A stretch of DNA of 64,000 nucleotides from the NCBI RefSeq assembly GCF_900113435.1, contig NZ_FOPG01000001.1, positions 1,397,240-1,461,239 on the forward strand. The letters are read 5' to 3'. Source of the stretch: Sulfitobacter dubius. GTDB taxonomy: Bacteria; Pseudomonadota; Alphaproteobacteria; Rhodobacterales; Rhodobacteraceae. A program made the translations under genes and the position numbers. Under the pieces are notes generated by a model that had not been told where the DNA came from, did no database searches, and saw only the letters and a program-made list of their open reading frames with translations. Positions 54,180 through 63,416 of the stretch are shown piece by piece (the first letter of the stretch is position 1; the number at the start of each line of letters is the position of its first letter).

Positions 54180-55142
54180 ATGAGTGCCGAACCAATCATC
54201 TATGGTCTGATCTTCATCGGCGTCCTGGTGCTGGTCGAAGGCCTATACCTTGTCGCATTCGGCAAATCGATCAGCCTCAACAGCCGCGTGAACCGCCGTC
54301 TTGAGATGCTGGAAAAAGGCGCCCGCCGTGAGGAAGTCTTGGACAAGCTGCGCAAGGAAATGCAGCAGCATATGAACGCCAAGTCGATCCCGCTCTATTC
54401 CCTGCTGTCAGAACGTGCGCAGAAGGCCGCGATTGCCTTCACGCCGCAGCAACTTTTGATGATTATGGCAGGTCTTGCCGCCTTGGCCTTTCTGGGGCTG
54501 ACGATTGGCACCGATGCATCTGTGTCGGTTCGGGCGCTTATGGCCATCGCGATGGGTGTCGGCGCGGTGTTCTTTTGGGTCTCGCACAAAGCGGGCAAAC
54601 GTATGGCGATGATCGAAGAACAGCTTCCCGACGCGGTGGAGCTGATGGTGCGCAGCCTGCGTGTGGGGCACCCGTTTTCCAACGCGATCTCGATCGTGTC
54701 CAAAGAAATCCAAGACCCGCTTGCCTCGGAATTTGGGGTGATCGCCGATGAGGCCGCCTATGGCCGCGATCTGGGTGAAGCGCTAAAAGACATGGCCGAG
54801 CGTCTCGACATGCAGGATTTGCGCTTCCTCGCCGTGGCCGTGACCATCCAGCAACAATCGGGCGGCAATCTGGCCGAGATCCTCGCTGGTCTGGCCAAGG
54901 TGATCCGCGCCCGCTTCCGCCTGTTCCGCCGTGTCAAAGCGATCACGGCGGAGGCGAAATGGTCGGGCAAGTTCCTGTCGGCCTTCCCGCTGGTCGCGCT
55001 GGTGGTGATCAACCTCGGCGATCCGCATTACTATGACGAGGTGCGCGATCATCCCTATTTCATTCCCGCCTGTTTTCTTGTGGGGATCTTCCTTGTGCTG
55101 AACCTTTTCGTGATGCGCATCCTTACCAATATCAAAGTCTGA
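54180..55142 (+). CDS. tadB: Tad pilus inner-membrane platform protein TadB
   Basis: 320-aa membrane protein of the GspF/TadB family that forms the assembly platform with TadC. One N-terminal helix, two helices around residues 90-140, a cytoplasmic 'LPDAVELMVRSLRVGHPFSN'-'VSKEIQDPLASEF' GspF domain and two C-terminal helices are visible. It starts 12 nt after cpaF with AAGGA upstream. Confidence 0.94.
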   Translation: MSAEPIIYGLIFIGVLVLVEGLYLVAFGKSISLNSRVNRRLEMLEKGARREEVLDKLRKEMQQHMNAKSIPLYSLLSERAQKAAIAFTPQQLLMIMAGLAALAFLGLTIGTDASVSVRALMAIAMGVGAVFFWVSHKAGKRMAMIEEQLPDAVELMVRSLRVGHPFSNAISIVSKEIQDPLASEFGVIADEAAYGRDLGEALKDMAERLDMQDLRFLAVAVTIQQQSGGNLAEILAGLAKVIRARFRLFRRVKAITAEAKWSGKFLSAFPLVALVVINLGDPHYYDEVRDHPYFIPACFLVGIFLVLNLFVMRILTNIKV

Positions 55143-55149
55143 GAGGCCG

Positions 55150-56130
55150 ATGATGGAATCATTCAATCAGCTTAGCGATCAGATCAACCAAGCCTTGGGG
55201 CCGATGGGTTTGATTATCATCATCGGCACATTGGGCGTCGCGTTGGTGGCGATTACACTGGTGCTGATGTTGCGCCAGCCCGAAGACCCGCTGACCAAGC
55301 TCAAACGCACCAGCACGGCCCCGTTGGGCGATAGCGCGCGCGAGAAGTTGCGCCAGTCCGACCAGAACGCACAGTTGCAGAAATTCGCCAAGTTTCTTGA
55401 GCCCGAGGACGTGGCCGAACTCAGCGCCAAACAATTGATGTTGCGCCAGGCCGGTTATCGCTCGCGCGATGCGGTGCGGCTTTACTACTTTGCGCAGTTT
55501 GCCCTTGGGATGCTCGGGCTGGTGGGCGGTCTGGTCTATACCAATGTCTTGGGCGGCGGCGAAGGGCTGACCACCCAGCAGACCATGATGTGGGCCATCG
55601 GTCCCGGTGCGATCGGGTACTATTTGCCCAAGTATTGGGTCAGACGCCGCGTCGATTCCCGCAAAGAAGAGATCACCCGCGGCTTTCCTGATGCGCTTGA
55701 TATGATGCTGGTCTGTGTCGAGGCGGGGCAATCGCTGGATCAATGTATCGTCCGCGTCGGCCGGGAGTTGCGTGCCTCCTACCTCGCGTTGGCCGAAGAG
55801 TTCGAGATGGTCGCCTATGAGATGAAGGCCGGTAAGGACAAGGTCACCGTGCTTAACGATATGGCGGAGCGTTGCGGTGTGCAGGATGTGTCCTCCTTTG
55901 TGACCGTGCTGATCCAATCAGCAGCTTTCGGTACATCCGTCGCCGACGCCCTGCGCGTCTATGCCGAAGAGATGCGCGACAAGCGCGTGATGCGCGCCGA
56001 AGAAGCGGCAAATAAGTTGCCAACCAAGATGACCCTTGCCACTATGGGGCTGACCGTACCGCCGCTGTTGATCATTCTGGTCGGCCCGTCGGCACATGGC
56101 ATCTCGAAACTGGGTCAGATAGGAAATTAA
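55150..56130 (+). CDS. tadC: Tad pilus inner-membrane platform protein TadC
   Basis: 326-aa second GspF-type platform protein. N-terminal helix (residues about 18-40), two middle helices, then 'FPDALDMMLVCVEAGQSLDQ' and 'VGRELRASYLALAEEF', the F-domain motifs, and a final helix 'LTVPPLLIILVGPSAHG'. The double ATG at 55150/55153 leaves the exact start open by one residue. The stop overlaps the next ATG by one base (TAATG). Confidence 0.94.
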   Translation: MMESFNQLSDQINQALGPMGLIIIIGTLGVALVAITLVLMLRQPEDPLTKLKRTSTAPLGDSAREKLRQSDQNAQLQKFAKFLEPEDVAELSAKQLMLRQAGYRSRDAVRLYYFAQFALGMLGLVGGLVYTNVLGGGEGLTTQQTMMWAIGPGAIGYYLPKYWVRRRVDSRKEEITRGFPDALDMMLVCVEAGQSLDQCIVRVGRELRASYLALAEEFEMVAYEMKAGKDKVTVLNDMAERCGVQDVSSFVTVLIQSAAFGTSVADALRVYAEEMRDKRVMRAEEAANKLPTKMTLATMGLTVPPLLIILVGPSAHGISKLGQIGN

Positions 56131-56729
56131 TGACGGAGAAAATTCGGCGCAGCCTCGCCCGCGCCGTTTTCATCGGGCCGATCTTGGCCCTTGCTTTGGC
56201 CGCCTGTTCGACAGGCGGCTTTTCCGCGTTCGGCGGGCCAAAGAAACCCGATGATCTTTATGCCCCCGGCGTGAACCCGCGCGCAGAAGCTGTCGACGGG
56301 ATCGAAGTGGGTCATCGGCTTATCGCGGCAGGACAGTATGAACTGGCCATCAAATCCTTCAACCGCGCCGCACTGGATCACGGGCTGACAGGCGAAATCC
56401 TCTCAGCGTTGGGCAGCGCCAACCTTGGGCTGGGACGGTTGGGGCAAGCCGAGACCCTGCTGCGCCGCGCGGTTGAGAAGGACGCCGCCGAGCCGGAAGT
56501 CTGGAACAACCTTGGCGTCGTACTGATGGAAAGCGGTCAAACCGCCGAGGCCGAGCAGATTTTCCGCAAAGCCTATGCCCTCGATAATGGCGAAAGTGAC
56601 GCAATCCGGGACAATCTGCGCTTGGCGCTCGCAAAAACGGAAAAATATGTTATAACAGAAGTCAATGAAGATAATTACAAATTGGTGCGGCGCGGCAGCG
56701 GGGATTACCTGATCCGTCCGACACCATGA
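56130..56729 (+). CDS. tadD: TPR lipoprotein TadD-like
   Basis: 199-aa lipoprotein. The signal peptide ends in lipobox LAAC (Cys about residue 26), and three tetratricopeptide repeats follow ('AIKSFNRAALDHGLTGEI', 'LGSANLGLGRLGQAETLLRR', 'EVWNNLGVVLMESGQTAEAE'). TadD-type TPR proteins assist secretin assembly. It shares one base with the tadC stop. The C-terminal tail 'YKLVRRGSGDYLIRPTP' is also typical of this protein in related loci. Confidence 0.88.
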   Translation: MTEKIRRSLARAVFIGPILALALAACSTGGFSAFGGPKKPDDLYAPGVNPRAEAVDGIEVGHRLIAAGQYELAIKSFNRAALDHGLTGEILSALGSANLGLGRLGQAETLLRRAVEKDAAEPEVWNNLGVVLMESGQTAEAEQIFRKAYALDNGESDAIRDNLRLALAKTEKYVITEVNEDNYKLVRRGSGDYLIRPTP

Positions 56730-56756
56730 TCCGGCAGAGCAGTAAAAGGACGCAAA

Positions 56757-57608
56757 ATGCGCCATCCAATCATTCTGGCCGTCTGCATGGCAGGCGTCAC
56801 CGCCCTTTCTGGCTGCGGTGAAAAAGATGCGAACGCCACCGTTGAGCGGGCCTTCAAGGACGTCAATGTGGTGGATGAAACCAACCTCTCCGACGTGATG
56901 CTGACCGTGGCCGATCCCAATGAGGCGGTGAGTTACTTCGCGCGGTCAGTCAAGGAAAGCCCCGACCGGATCGACCACCAGCGCGGGCTTGCCGCATCAC
57001 TCGTGCGGGCCAAACGCACCACCGAAGCCGTGGGCGAATGGGATAAAGTCATCAAAATGGAGGGCGCCACGCCCGAAGATAGCGTGCAATTGGCCGATGC
57101 GCTGATCCGCTCCGGCAACTGGGCGCGGGCCGAAACGGTTCTGAACGGCATCCCCCCCACCCATGAGACATTCGCCCGCTACCGGCTCGAAGCTATGGTC
57201 GCCGACAGCAAAGAACAGTGGAGCCGCGCCGACAGTTTCTATGAAATCGCCGTTGGGCTCACCACCACCCCCGCCGCCGTGATGAACAACTGGGGCTACT
57301 CCAAACTGACCCGCGGTGATTACCCCGAAGCCGAGAGGCTTTTTGGCGAGGCGATCCGTCAGGACAACACGCTTTTCACCGCCAAGAACAACCTCATCAT
57401 GGCCCGCGCCGCGCAGCGCGACTACACCCTACCCGTCATGCCGATGGAGCAGTCCGAGCGCGCACAGCTTTTGCACACGATGGCGCTGTCGGCGATCAAA
57501 CGCGGCGATGTGGAAACCGGCAAGGGCCTGCTGCGCGAAGCGATCGACACACATCCTCAGCACTTCGAAGCCGCCGTCCGCTCTCTGCGCGCGTTGGAAA
57601 ACGGCTGA
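56757..57608 (+). CDS. Second TPR lipoprotein of the Tad locus
   Basis: 283-aa lipoprotein with lipobox LSGC (Cys about residue 20) and TPR-like helical repeats through the rest ('FARSVKESPDRIDHQRGLAA', 'NNWGYSKLTRGDYPEAERLF', 'HTMALSAIKRGDVETGKGLL'). An AAAGGA site precedes its ATG. Presence of two TPR lipoproteins in tandem between tadC and the prepilin peptidase suggests both help pilus biogenesis; the division of labour is unknown. Confidence 0.85.
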   Translation: MRHPIILAVCMAGVTALSGCGEKDANATVERAFKDVNVVDETNLSDVMLTVADPNEAVSYFARSVKESPDRIDHQRGLAASLVRAKRTTEAVGEWDKVIKMEGATPEDSVQLADALIRSGNWARAETVLNGIPPTHETFARYRLEAMVADSKEQWSRADSFYEIAVGLTTTPAAVMNNWGYSKLTRGDYPEAERLFGEAIRQDNTLFTAKNNLIMARAAQRDYTLPVMPMEQSERAQLLHTMALSAIKRGDVETGKGLLREAIDTHPQHFEAAVRSLRALENG

Positions 57609-57611
57609 GCC

Positions 57612-58106
57612 ATGGCGATCTCTGCCACGGCGGCCCTGTGGTTTCTGCCCTTCGTCCTGCCGATCTGCCTCTATGTCGCTTTCACCGACATGAAGCAGAT
57701 GCGCATTACAAATCAGGCGGTCTTGGTACTCACCGCGATCTTCGTGGTGTTGGGTCTGTTTCTGCTGCCGTTTGAGACCTACCTCTGGCGCTTGCTGAGC
57801 CTCGTGATTATCTTGGTCATTGGCATCGTGCTGAACGCCGCCGGCGTTATGGGGGCCGGAGACGCCAAATTCGCCGCCGCTGCCGCGCCCTTTATCGCCA
57901 TGGGTGATCTGCGCCTGCTGATGATGCTTTTCATGGCCACCCTTCTGGCCGCCGCTGCCACGCACCGAGGGGTGAAATACACCCCCCTGCGCCGCCTCGC
58001 CCCCGATTGGCAAAGCTGGCAAGAAACCAAGAAATTCCCCATGGGCCTCGCCCTCGGCACCACGCTGGGGCTTTATCTAATCTTAGGGGCTGTTTACGGC
58101 GTCTAA
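57612..58106 (+). CDS. cpaA: Prepilin peptidase CpaA/TadV
   Basis: 164-aa inner-membrane aspartyl protease (A24 family, short form without methylase domain) that cleaves the Flp leaders. The two catalytic Asp motifs are 'YVAFTDMKQMRITN' (about residues 18-31) and 'GVMGAGDAKFAAA' (GxGD). About five membrane helices. It is 3 nt after the TPR gene and presumably co-transcribed. Substrates would be the two Flp pilins encoded 10 kb upstream. Confidence 0.94.
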   Translation: MAISATAALWFLPFVLPICLYVAFTDMKQMRITNQAVLVLTAIFVVLGLFLLPFETYLWRLLSLVIILVIGIVLNAAGVMGAGDAKFAAAAAPFIAMGDLRLLMMLFMATLLAAAATHRGVKYTPLRRLAPDWQSWQETKKFPMGLALGTTLGLYLILGAVYGV

Positions 58107-58230
58107 CGATGACATGGGCCAGATATGCTGCCCCAATTGTCGCTTCGGCCGTCCACATTCACGCCATATTCAATAATTACGTTGCACAGTAATTGAACCG
58201 CAGCGCGCCGCCCTTTCTAGGAAGCCATTG

Positions 58231-59538
58231 ATGAACGCCCCGACCAGCACAGTGCTTGCCCCGCCGCCCCCCAAGCGGCTGGAGGATATGAAACTGCCCA
58301 TCGTGATGATGCGCGACATCCTTCTGAAAACGATCTTCCGCAAGAACGTAGAAATGGTCAGCGATCTGGCCCAAGCGCTCTGCCTGCCGATCCAAGTCAC
58401 GCAAGAAATGGTCGATCAAGCCCGCGGCCAGCGCCTGCTAGAGGCGACAGGCACGCTCAGCGCAACCAGCGGCAATGAAATGGGCTATCAACTCACCGAT
58501 GCTGGTAAGGCCCGGGCGCTGGACGCGCTGGCTCAGTCCGAATATTTCGGCGCCATGCCCGTCCCGCTTGAGGTCTACCGCGAGCAGGTCAAACGCCAAT
58601 CCGTACGCAATCTGCAAATCACCCGCGATCAACTCACCGGGGCCATGGGCCATCTGGTGCTGCCCGACAGCCTGCTGGACCACCTCGGCCCCGCCGTCTC
58701 TGCCGGGCGGTCAATCCTGATGTACGGCCCGCCGGGAAACGGGAAATCAAGCATTTCCAATGGGATACGAGATGCCCTCGGCGATCGGGTCTATGTCCCC
58801 CGCGCCATCGAATACGCAGGTCAAGTCATCACCGTCTATGACCCGATCGTTCATTCCGCCGCCGAGGCCGAGGTGCAAGACCCCACCTCCCTGCGCCGGA
58901 TCACCCGCTATGACGCCCGCTATGTCTGCTGCGAACGCCCGACGGTCATCACCGGCGGCGAGCTGACGCTCGACATGCTCGATCTGGTGTACAACCCCAC
59001 GGCGCGGACCTATCAGGCGCCGCTGCAGCTCAAAGCCACAGGCGGCATTTTCATCGTCGACGACCTTGGCCGCCAGAAAGAACCACCGCAGAGCATCATC
59101 AACCGCTGGATCGTGCCGCTTGAGGAAAGCAAAGACATCCTCGCCCTGCAATCGGGCGAAAAATTCGAGGTGCCCTTCGACACGCTGGTGATCTTCTCCA
59201 CCAACTTCCACCCAAATGAGATTTTCGACCAAGCGGCCCTGCGGCGTATCTTCTTCAAGATTAAGATCGACGGCCCGGACCAAGAGAACTTCCTCAAGAT
59301 CTTTGCCATGGTCGCCCGCAAACGCGGCATGCCACTGGACGAGGCGACGCTGATTCATCTGCTGAAGGTGAAATATCCAACGATCGACAACGTCTATGCG
59401 AACTATCAGCCGAATTTCCTGATCGACCAGATGATCGCCATCTGCGATTTCGAAGGGATCCCCTATCAAATGAACCCCGATCTAGTGGACCGCGCTTGGG
59501 CCAATATGTTCGTCCGCGATGAGGTGATCGTAAAATAG
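58231..59538 (+). CDS. AAA-family ATPase linked to the Tad locus
   Basis: 435-aa ATPase, function unknown. Residues about 20-130 look like a regulatory or winged-helix-like N-terminal part. The AAA core has Walker A 'YGPPGNGKSS' (about residues 170-179), Walker B 'IFIVDDLGRQ', sensor-1 'VIFSTNFHP' and an Arg-rich box 'DQAALRRIFFKI' that could be the arginine finger; the segment 'YVCCERPTVITGGELTLDML' is unusual. ATG 58231 has AGGAAG upstream. It lies about 120 nt after cpaA on the same strand, as in several related Tad loci; it may regulate or remodel the machine. Confidence 0.8.
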   Translation: MNAPTSTVLAPPPPKRLEDMKLPIVMMRDILLKTIFRKNVEMVSDLAQALCLPIQVTQEMVDQARGQRLLEATGTLSATSGNEMGYQLTDAGKARALDALAQSEYFGAMPVPLEVYREQVKRQSVRNLQITRDQLTGAMGHLVLPDSLLDHLGPAVSAGRSILMYGPPGNGKSSISNGIRDALGDRVYVPRAIEYAGQVITVYDPIVHSAAEAEVQDPTSLRRITRYDARYVCCERPTVITGGELTLDMLDLVYNPTARTYQAPLQLKATGGIFIVDDLGRQKEPPQSIINRWIVPLEESKDILALQSGEKFEVPFDTLVIFSTNFHPNEIFDQAALRRIFFKIKIDGPDQENFLKIFAMVARKRGMPLDEATLIHLLKVKYPTIDNVYANYQPNFLIDQMIAICDFEGIPYQMNPDLVDRAWANMFVRDEVIVK

Positions 59539-59583
59539 CCCTAGCCGCTGGCACCGCGCCCTGCCGATACTACATTGGGTGTC

Positions 59584-62037
59584 ATGCGCGCCCTACCACC
59601 CAAATTCGCCGATTGGTTCGCCCAGAACGGCTGGTCCCTGCACCCGCACCAGCAAGAGATGCTGGACCGTGCCGAGGCTCCCGCCCTGCTCCTCATCGCC
59701 CCCACGGGCGGGGGTAAAACGCTGGCCGGTTTCCTGCCCACCCTCGTCGATCTGGCCGAGCATGATCACGAGGGGATGCACACGCTCTACATCTCGCCGC
59801 TGAAGGCGCTCGCGGCAGACATCAAGCGCAACCTCACCCGCCCGGTCGAGGAAATGCGCCTGCCAATTCGCATCGAGGACCGCACCGGCGACACCTCGCA
59901 ATCGCGCCGCCGCCGCCAACGCGCCGACCCGCCGCATATCCTGCTGACCACGCCGGAAAGCCTCGCTCTGCTGACCTCCTACGAGGACGCTGCCCGCACC
60001 TTTCGCGGGCTCAAGCGGGTGGTGATCGACGAAATCCATGCCCTCGCCGAAAGCAAACGCGGCGACCAGTTGATGCTGGCGCTGACCCGTCTTCAAGCCC
60101 TCTGCCCCGGCCTCAAACGGGTGGGCCTCTCGGCCACGGTCGAAGACCCTTCGGCCATCGCCCACCTCATGGCCCGCCACCCGGACCCTTGCGAAGTGCT
60201 GCTGGCCGACCCCGGCCCGGCCCCTGATATCCAGATGCTACACACTGAAGTGCCCCCGCCTTGGGCCGGAGGCGGCGCGGCCTATTCGATCCCAGCGGTG
60301 CTGGAACAGGTGCGTCGGCACAAAACCACGCTGATCTTCCACAACACCCGCGCGCAGGCCGAAATCTTCTTTCACAACCTCTGGCTCGCCAATGAAGACG
60401 CCCTGCCGATCGCCATCCACCACGGGAGCTTGGATCACGCCCAACGCGAAAAGGTCGAAGCCGCCATGGTCCGCGGCGATCTGCGTGCCATCGTTTGCAC
60501 CGGCACGCTGGATCTGGGCATTGACTGGGGCGATGTGGACCTGATCATTCAGATCGGCGCCCCCAAAAATGTAAAGCGGCTGGTCCAACGCATCGGCCGC
60601 GCCAACCACCGCTACAACGCACCTTCCAAGGCGCTTCTCGTACCAGCGAACCGCTTTGAGGTGGTCGAATGCGTGGCCGCCCTAGAGGCCGTGCTCGAAG
60701 GCGCACTCGACGGCGATCCGCGCGGTCCCGGCCCGCGCGACGTGCTTTGCCAGCACATACTCATCACCGCCTGCGCTGGTCCCTTCGATGCTGACGACCT
60801 CTTCACGCAGGTCCGCTCCGCCGGGGCCTACGCCGCCCTGTCCCGCGTCGACTTCGACGCCTGCCTCGACTTCTGCGCCACCGGCGGCTACGCCCTGCGC
60901 GCCTATGACCGCTGGCAGCGCCTGCTGCAGCGCCCTGACGGCCAATGGCAATTGCGTGATCCGCGCGCCGCCCAACGCATCCGCATGAACATCGGCACGA
61001 TCCAAGATACCGATAAGCTAAAGGTCCGTATGAAACGCAACCGCGGGGGCAAACCGCTGGGCGAGATCGAAGAAGGCTTTGCCGCTACGCTCACCAAAGG
61101 CGACACCTTTCTGATCGGCGGCCAAATCGTAAGCTACGAAGGGCTGCGCGAAACCGTTGTCGAAGTCAGCCGCAACGCCGCCAAAAAGCCCAAAGTGGCG
61201 ACCTTCGGCGGCACCAAATTTGCCACCTCCACACAGCTTTCCGCCCGCGTCCAACAGATGTTCACTCAAGACAGCTGGCCCGAACTGCCGCGCCACACCG
61301 CCGAATGGCTCAGCCTACAACGTGAAGTCAGCCAATTGCCGCAGCCCGGCACCCTGCTGGTCGAAAGCTTCCCCCATGACATGGCCGAACAAACGGTCTT
61401 CTACGGTTTTGCCGGTCGCAACGGCCAGCAAACGCTGGGCCTATTGCTGACCAAACGCATGGAAGACCTCGGCCTGCGCCCCTTGGGCTTCGTAGCAACA
61501 GACTATGCCACGCTCATCTGGGGCCTCTCCCCCGTCGACGACCCCGCGCCGCTGCTCGACCCCAGCGTGCTGCACGAGGGTCTCGACAGTTGGCTTGCGG
61601 GCAATGCCGTGATGAAACGCACCTTCCGCGCCGCTGCGACCATTGCCGGGCTCATTGAACGCAACACCCTGCAGGCCCGCAAATCCGGACGACAAACGAC
61701 CTTTTCCAGCGATATCCTTTATGACACGCTGCACCGCTATGAACCGGACCATCTGATGCTCGATATCACTCGCGAAGAAGCGCTCAGCGGACTGGTGGAT
61801 TTCGGCAGAATCGAAGAGATGCTGGGACGGATCGCCGGGCGGATCACCCACCGCAAACTGTCCCGTGTCAGCCCTCTCGCTGCACCGCTGTTTCTGGAAA
61901 TGGGCCGTGTGCCTGTCGAAGGCGCCGGACAGGAACGCATGCTGGCGGAAGAGGCCGAAAGACTGATGGAAGCCTCCGGCCTCGCGCAGCTCACCCCGCC
62001 GCCCTCGGATCAGCCGCCTTGGCGAGATGGGCGTTGA
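59584..62037 (+). CDS. Ligase-associated DNA-damage-response DEXH helicase (Lhr-like)
   Basis: 817-aa superfamily-2 helicase of the Lhr/ligase-associated type. Motif I 'APTGGGKTLAGFLP', motif II 'VIDEIHALAESKRG' (DEIH box), motif III 'GLSATVEDPS', motif V 'CTGTLDLGIDWGD' and motif VI 'QRIGRANHR' are all intact. The start is ATG 59584, with GTG 59581 as an alternative; no strong ribosome site. It pairs with the PdeM phosphoesterase encoded 285 nt downstream. In other genomes the set also includes an ATP-dependent DNA ligase and a nuclease, which are not in this window. Confidence 0.92.
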   Translation: MRALPPKFADWFAQNGWSLHPHQQEMLDRAEAPALLLIAPTGGGKTLAGFLPTLVDLAEHDHEGMHTLYISPLKALAADIKRNLTRPVEEMRLPIRIEDRTGDTSQSRRRRQRADPPHILLTTPESLALLTSYEDAARTFRGLKRVVIDEIHALAESKRGDQLMLALTRLQALCPGLKRVGLSATVEDPSAIAHLMARHPDPCEVLLADPGPAPDIQMLHTEVPPPWAGGGAAYSIPAVLEQVRRHKTTLIFHNTRAQAEIFFHNLWLANEDALPIAIHHGSLDHAQREKVEAAMVRGDLRAIVCTGTLDLGIDWGDVDLIIQIGAPKNVKRLVQRIGRANHRYNAPSKALLVPANRFEVVECVAALEAVLEGALDGDPRGPGPRDVLCQHILITACAGPFDADDLFTQVRSAGAYAALSRVDFDACLDFCATGGYALRAYDRWQRLLQRPDGQWQLRDPRAAQRIRMNIGTIQDTDKLKVRMKRNRGGKPLGEIEEGFAATLTKGDTFLIGGQIVSYEGLRETVVEVSRNAAKKPKVATFGGTKFATSTQLSARVQQMFTQDSWPELPRHTAEWLSLQREVSQLPQPGTLLVESFPHDMAEQTVFYGFAGRNGQQTLGLLLTKRMEDLGLRPLGFVATDYATLIWGLSPVDDPAPLLDPSVLHEGLDSWLAGNAVMKRTFRAAATIAGLIERNTLQARKSGRQTTFSSDILYDTLHRYEPDHLMLDITREEALSGLVDFGRIEEMLGRIAGRITHRKLSRVSPLAAPLFLEMGRVPVEGAGQERMLAEEAERLMEASGLAQLTPPPSDQPPWRDGR

Positions 62038-62322
62038 ACACCGAGGTGTCGCAGGCCGAGAGGTTCTGCAAGGTATTTGAAAAAGGATGAAGATACTAAG
62101 TGTTCTTTAACCCAGGCCGCGCATCTTGATCCCGCGGTACAGGCTGCGGAGCCGATGACCGCAAAGGATGAAGGCGCGTCTCCGGTCAGGTTAACGCCCG
62201 GCTGCGGGGCGCGTTTTCTACCTTTCATCCTTTCTTAAATACCGCTGCGCTGCCGTTTCCGGTCTTCTGACAATCGCGTTTGACCCCTTGCCAAATCAGC
62301 AACGATCTCAGATGAACAAAGG
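62038..62322. repeat. Repeat-rich intergenic region between helicase and pdeM
   Basis: Within 285 bp there are several copies of an AAAGGATGAA element: 62071-62092 (in TATTTGAAAAAGGATGAAG), 62164-62175, and an inverted copy at 62221-62243. The second and third form an inverted repeat that encloses about 45 nt of GC-rich DNA. No coding sequence is supported; a transcript here could fold into a long hairpin. Confidence 0.6.
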
Positions 62323-62994
62323 ATGAACGGACTTGAGTTTTCATTCGCCGGGGCGGGGCTGACTGCGCTTGGTTCTGGCGCGCTTTGGTGGCGCGAAAGA
62401 GATTTGCTTTGCGTGAGCGACCTTCATTTGGGCAAGTCGGAAAGGATCGCGCGGCGCGGCGGGTCGGCATTGCCGCCTTATGAGACCCGCGATACGTTGA
62501 ACCGTCTGGCGGCGGACCTGTCCTCGACGCAGGCGCGGCATGTGATCTGCCTTGGCGATAGTTTCGATGACCTCGGGGCGGCGCAGGCGCTGCCGGAGGA
62601 AGAGCGGTTGTGGATACTGGGCCTGCAAGCCGGGCGGCGGTGGGATTGGATTGAGGGCAATCACGATCCCGGACCCGTAGGCTTGGGCGGCACGCATTTA
62701 GGAGAGATTACGCTCGGCCCGCTGACCTTTCGGCATATCGCCGCGAGCGAGGGCCGGGGCGAGGTGTCGGGACATTATCATCCTAAGGCATCAATCCGTG
62801 CGCGGGGCCGCAGCATCTCGCGTCCGGCCTTTCTGTTTGACAGCAAGCGGCTGATCCTGCCTGCATATGGCACCTACACCGGCGGGCTGCGCAGCCAGTC
62901 GCGGGTGCTTTGTGATTTGATGGGGCCGGAGGCCCGCGCGGTGCTGACTGGGCCGCAACCAGTGGCGATCCCCATGCCTGGAAAGAAGCGATGA
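62323..62994 (+). CDS. pdeM: Ligase-associated DNA-damage-response endonuclease PdeM
   Basis: 223-aa metallophosphoesterase. Metal ligands are in 'VSDLHLGKSERIARRGG' (D-x-H), 'CLGDSFDDLG' (GD), 'IEGNHDPG' (GNHD) and 'VSGHYHPKA' (GHxH). The pattern, length and proximity to the Lhr-type helicase match PdeM of the ligase-associated repair set. Its stop overlaps the next gene start (ATGA). Role in double-strand-break or crosslink repair is family inference. Confidence 0.9.
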   Translation: MNGLEFSFAGAGLTALGSGALWWRERDLLCVSDLHLGKSERIARRGGSALPPYETRDTLNRLAADLSSTQARHVICLGDSFDDLGAAQALPEEERLWILGLQAGRRWDWIEGNHDPGPVGLGGTHLGEITLGPLTFRHIAASEGRGEVSGHYHPKASIRARGRSISRPAFLFDSKRLILPAYGTYTGGLRSQSRVLCDLMGPEARAVLTGPQPVAIPMPGKKR

Positions 62995-63416
62995 TGGACG
63001 ATCAGATTGAATGCCGCGTGCGGGAGAGCTTTGCCAAGCAGACCATGATGCAAACCTTGGGGGCGGAGATCATCGACGTCCAGCCCGGTTTGGTCAGGGT
63101 TTCTGCGCCGGTCCTGCCCGGTGCGATGCAGCAGCAGGGTTTTGGCCATGCGGGGCTGACCTTTTCCATCGGCGATTCCGCGGCGGGCTATGCGGCCTTG
63201 AGCATGTTGCCGCCGGAGGTCGATGTCGTGACTTCGGAGATCAAGATCAACCTGCTGGCCCCCGCCCGCGGGGATCGGCTGATTGCCACGGGCCGGGTTG
63301 TGAAACCGGGCCGGCGGCTTTGTGTGGTCACGGCAGAGGTGCATGCGGAAACGGATGGCGAAGCCAAGCTCATCGCCATCCTGCAGGGCACCATCGTGCC
63401 TGTGCCTGCCTCTTAA
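62991..63416 (+). CDS. PaaI-family hotdog thioesterase
   Basis: 141-aa acyl-CoA thioesterase of the PaaI type. The hotdog signature '[29 protein letters not shown]' region (about residues 42-70) includes the conserved Gln/His-Gly and Asp of the active site. Start ATG 62991 overlaps pdeM by 4 nt, and its stop overlaps the convergent folD stop. Substrate unknown. Confidence 0.88.
   Translation: MMDDQIECRVRESFAKQTMMQTLGAEIIDVQPGLVRVSAPVLPGAMQQQGFGHAGLTFSIGDSAAGYAALSMLPPEVDVVTSEIKINLLAPARGDRLIATGRVVKPGRRLCVVTAEVHAETDGEAKLIAILQGTIVPVPAS

Noticed and set aside
52510..54195. 561-codon minus-strand open frame opposite cpaF
   Set aside because: Antisense shadow of a well-conserved ATPase gene; composition is unlike real proteins.
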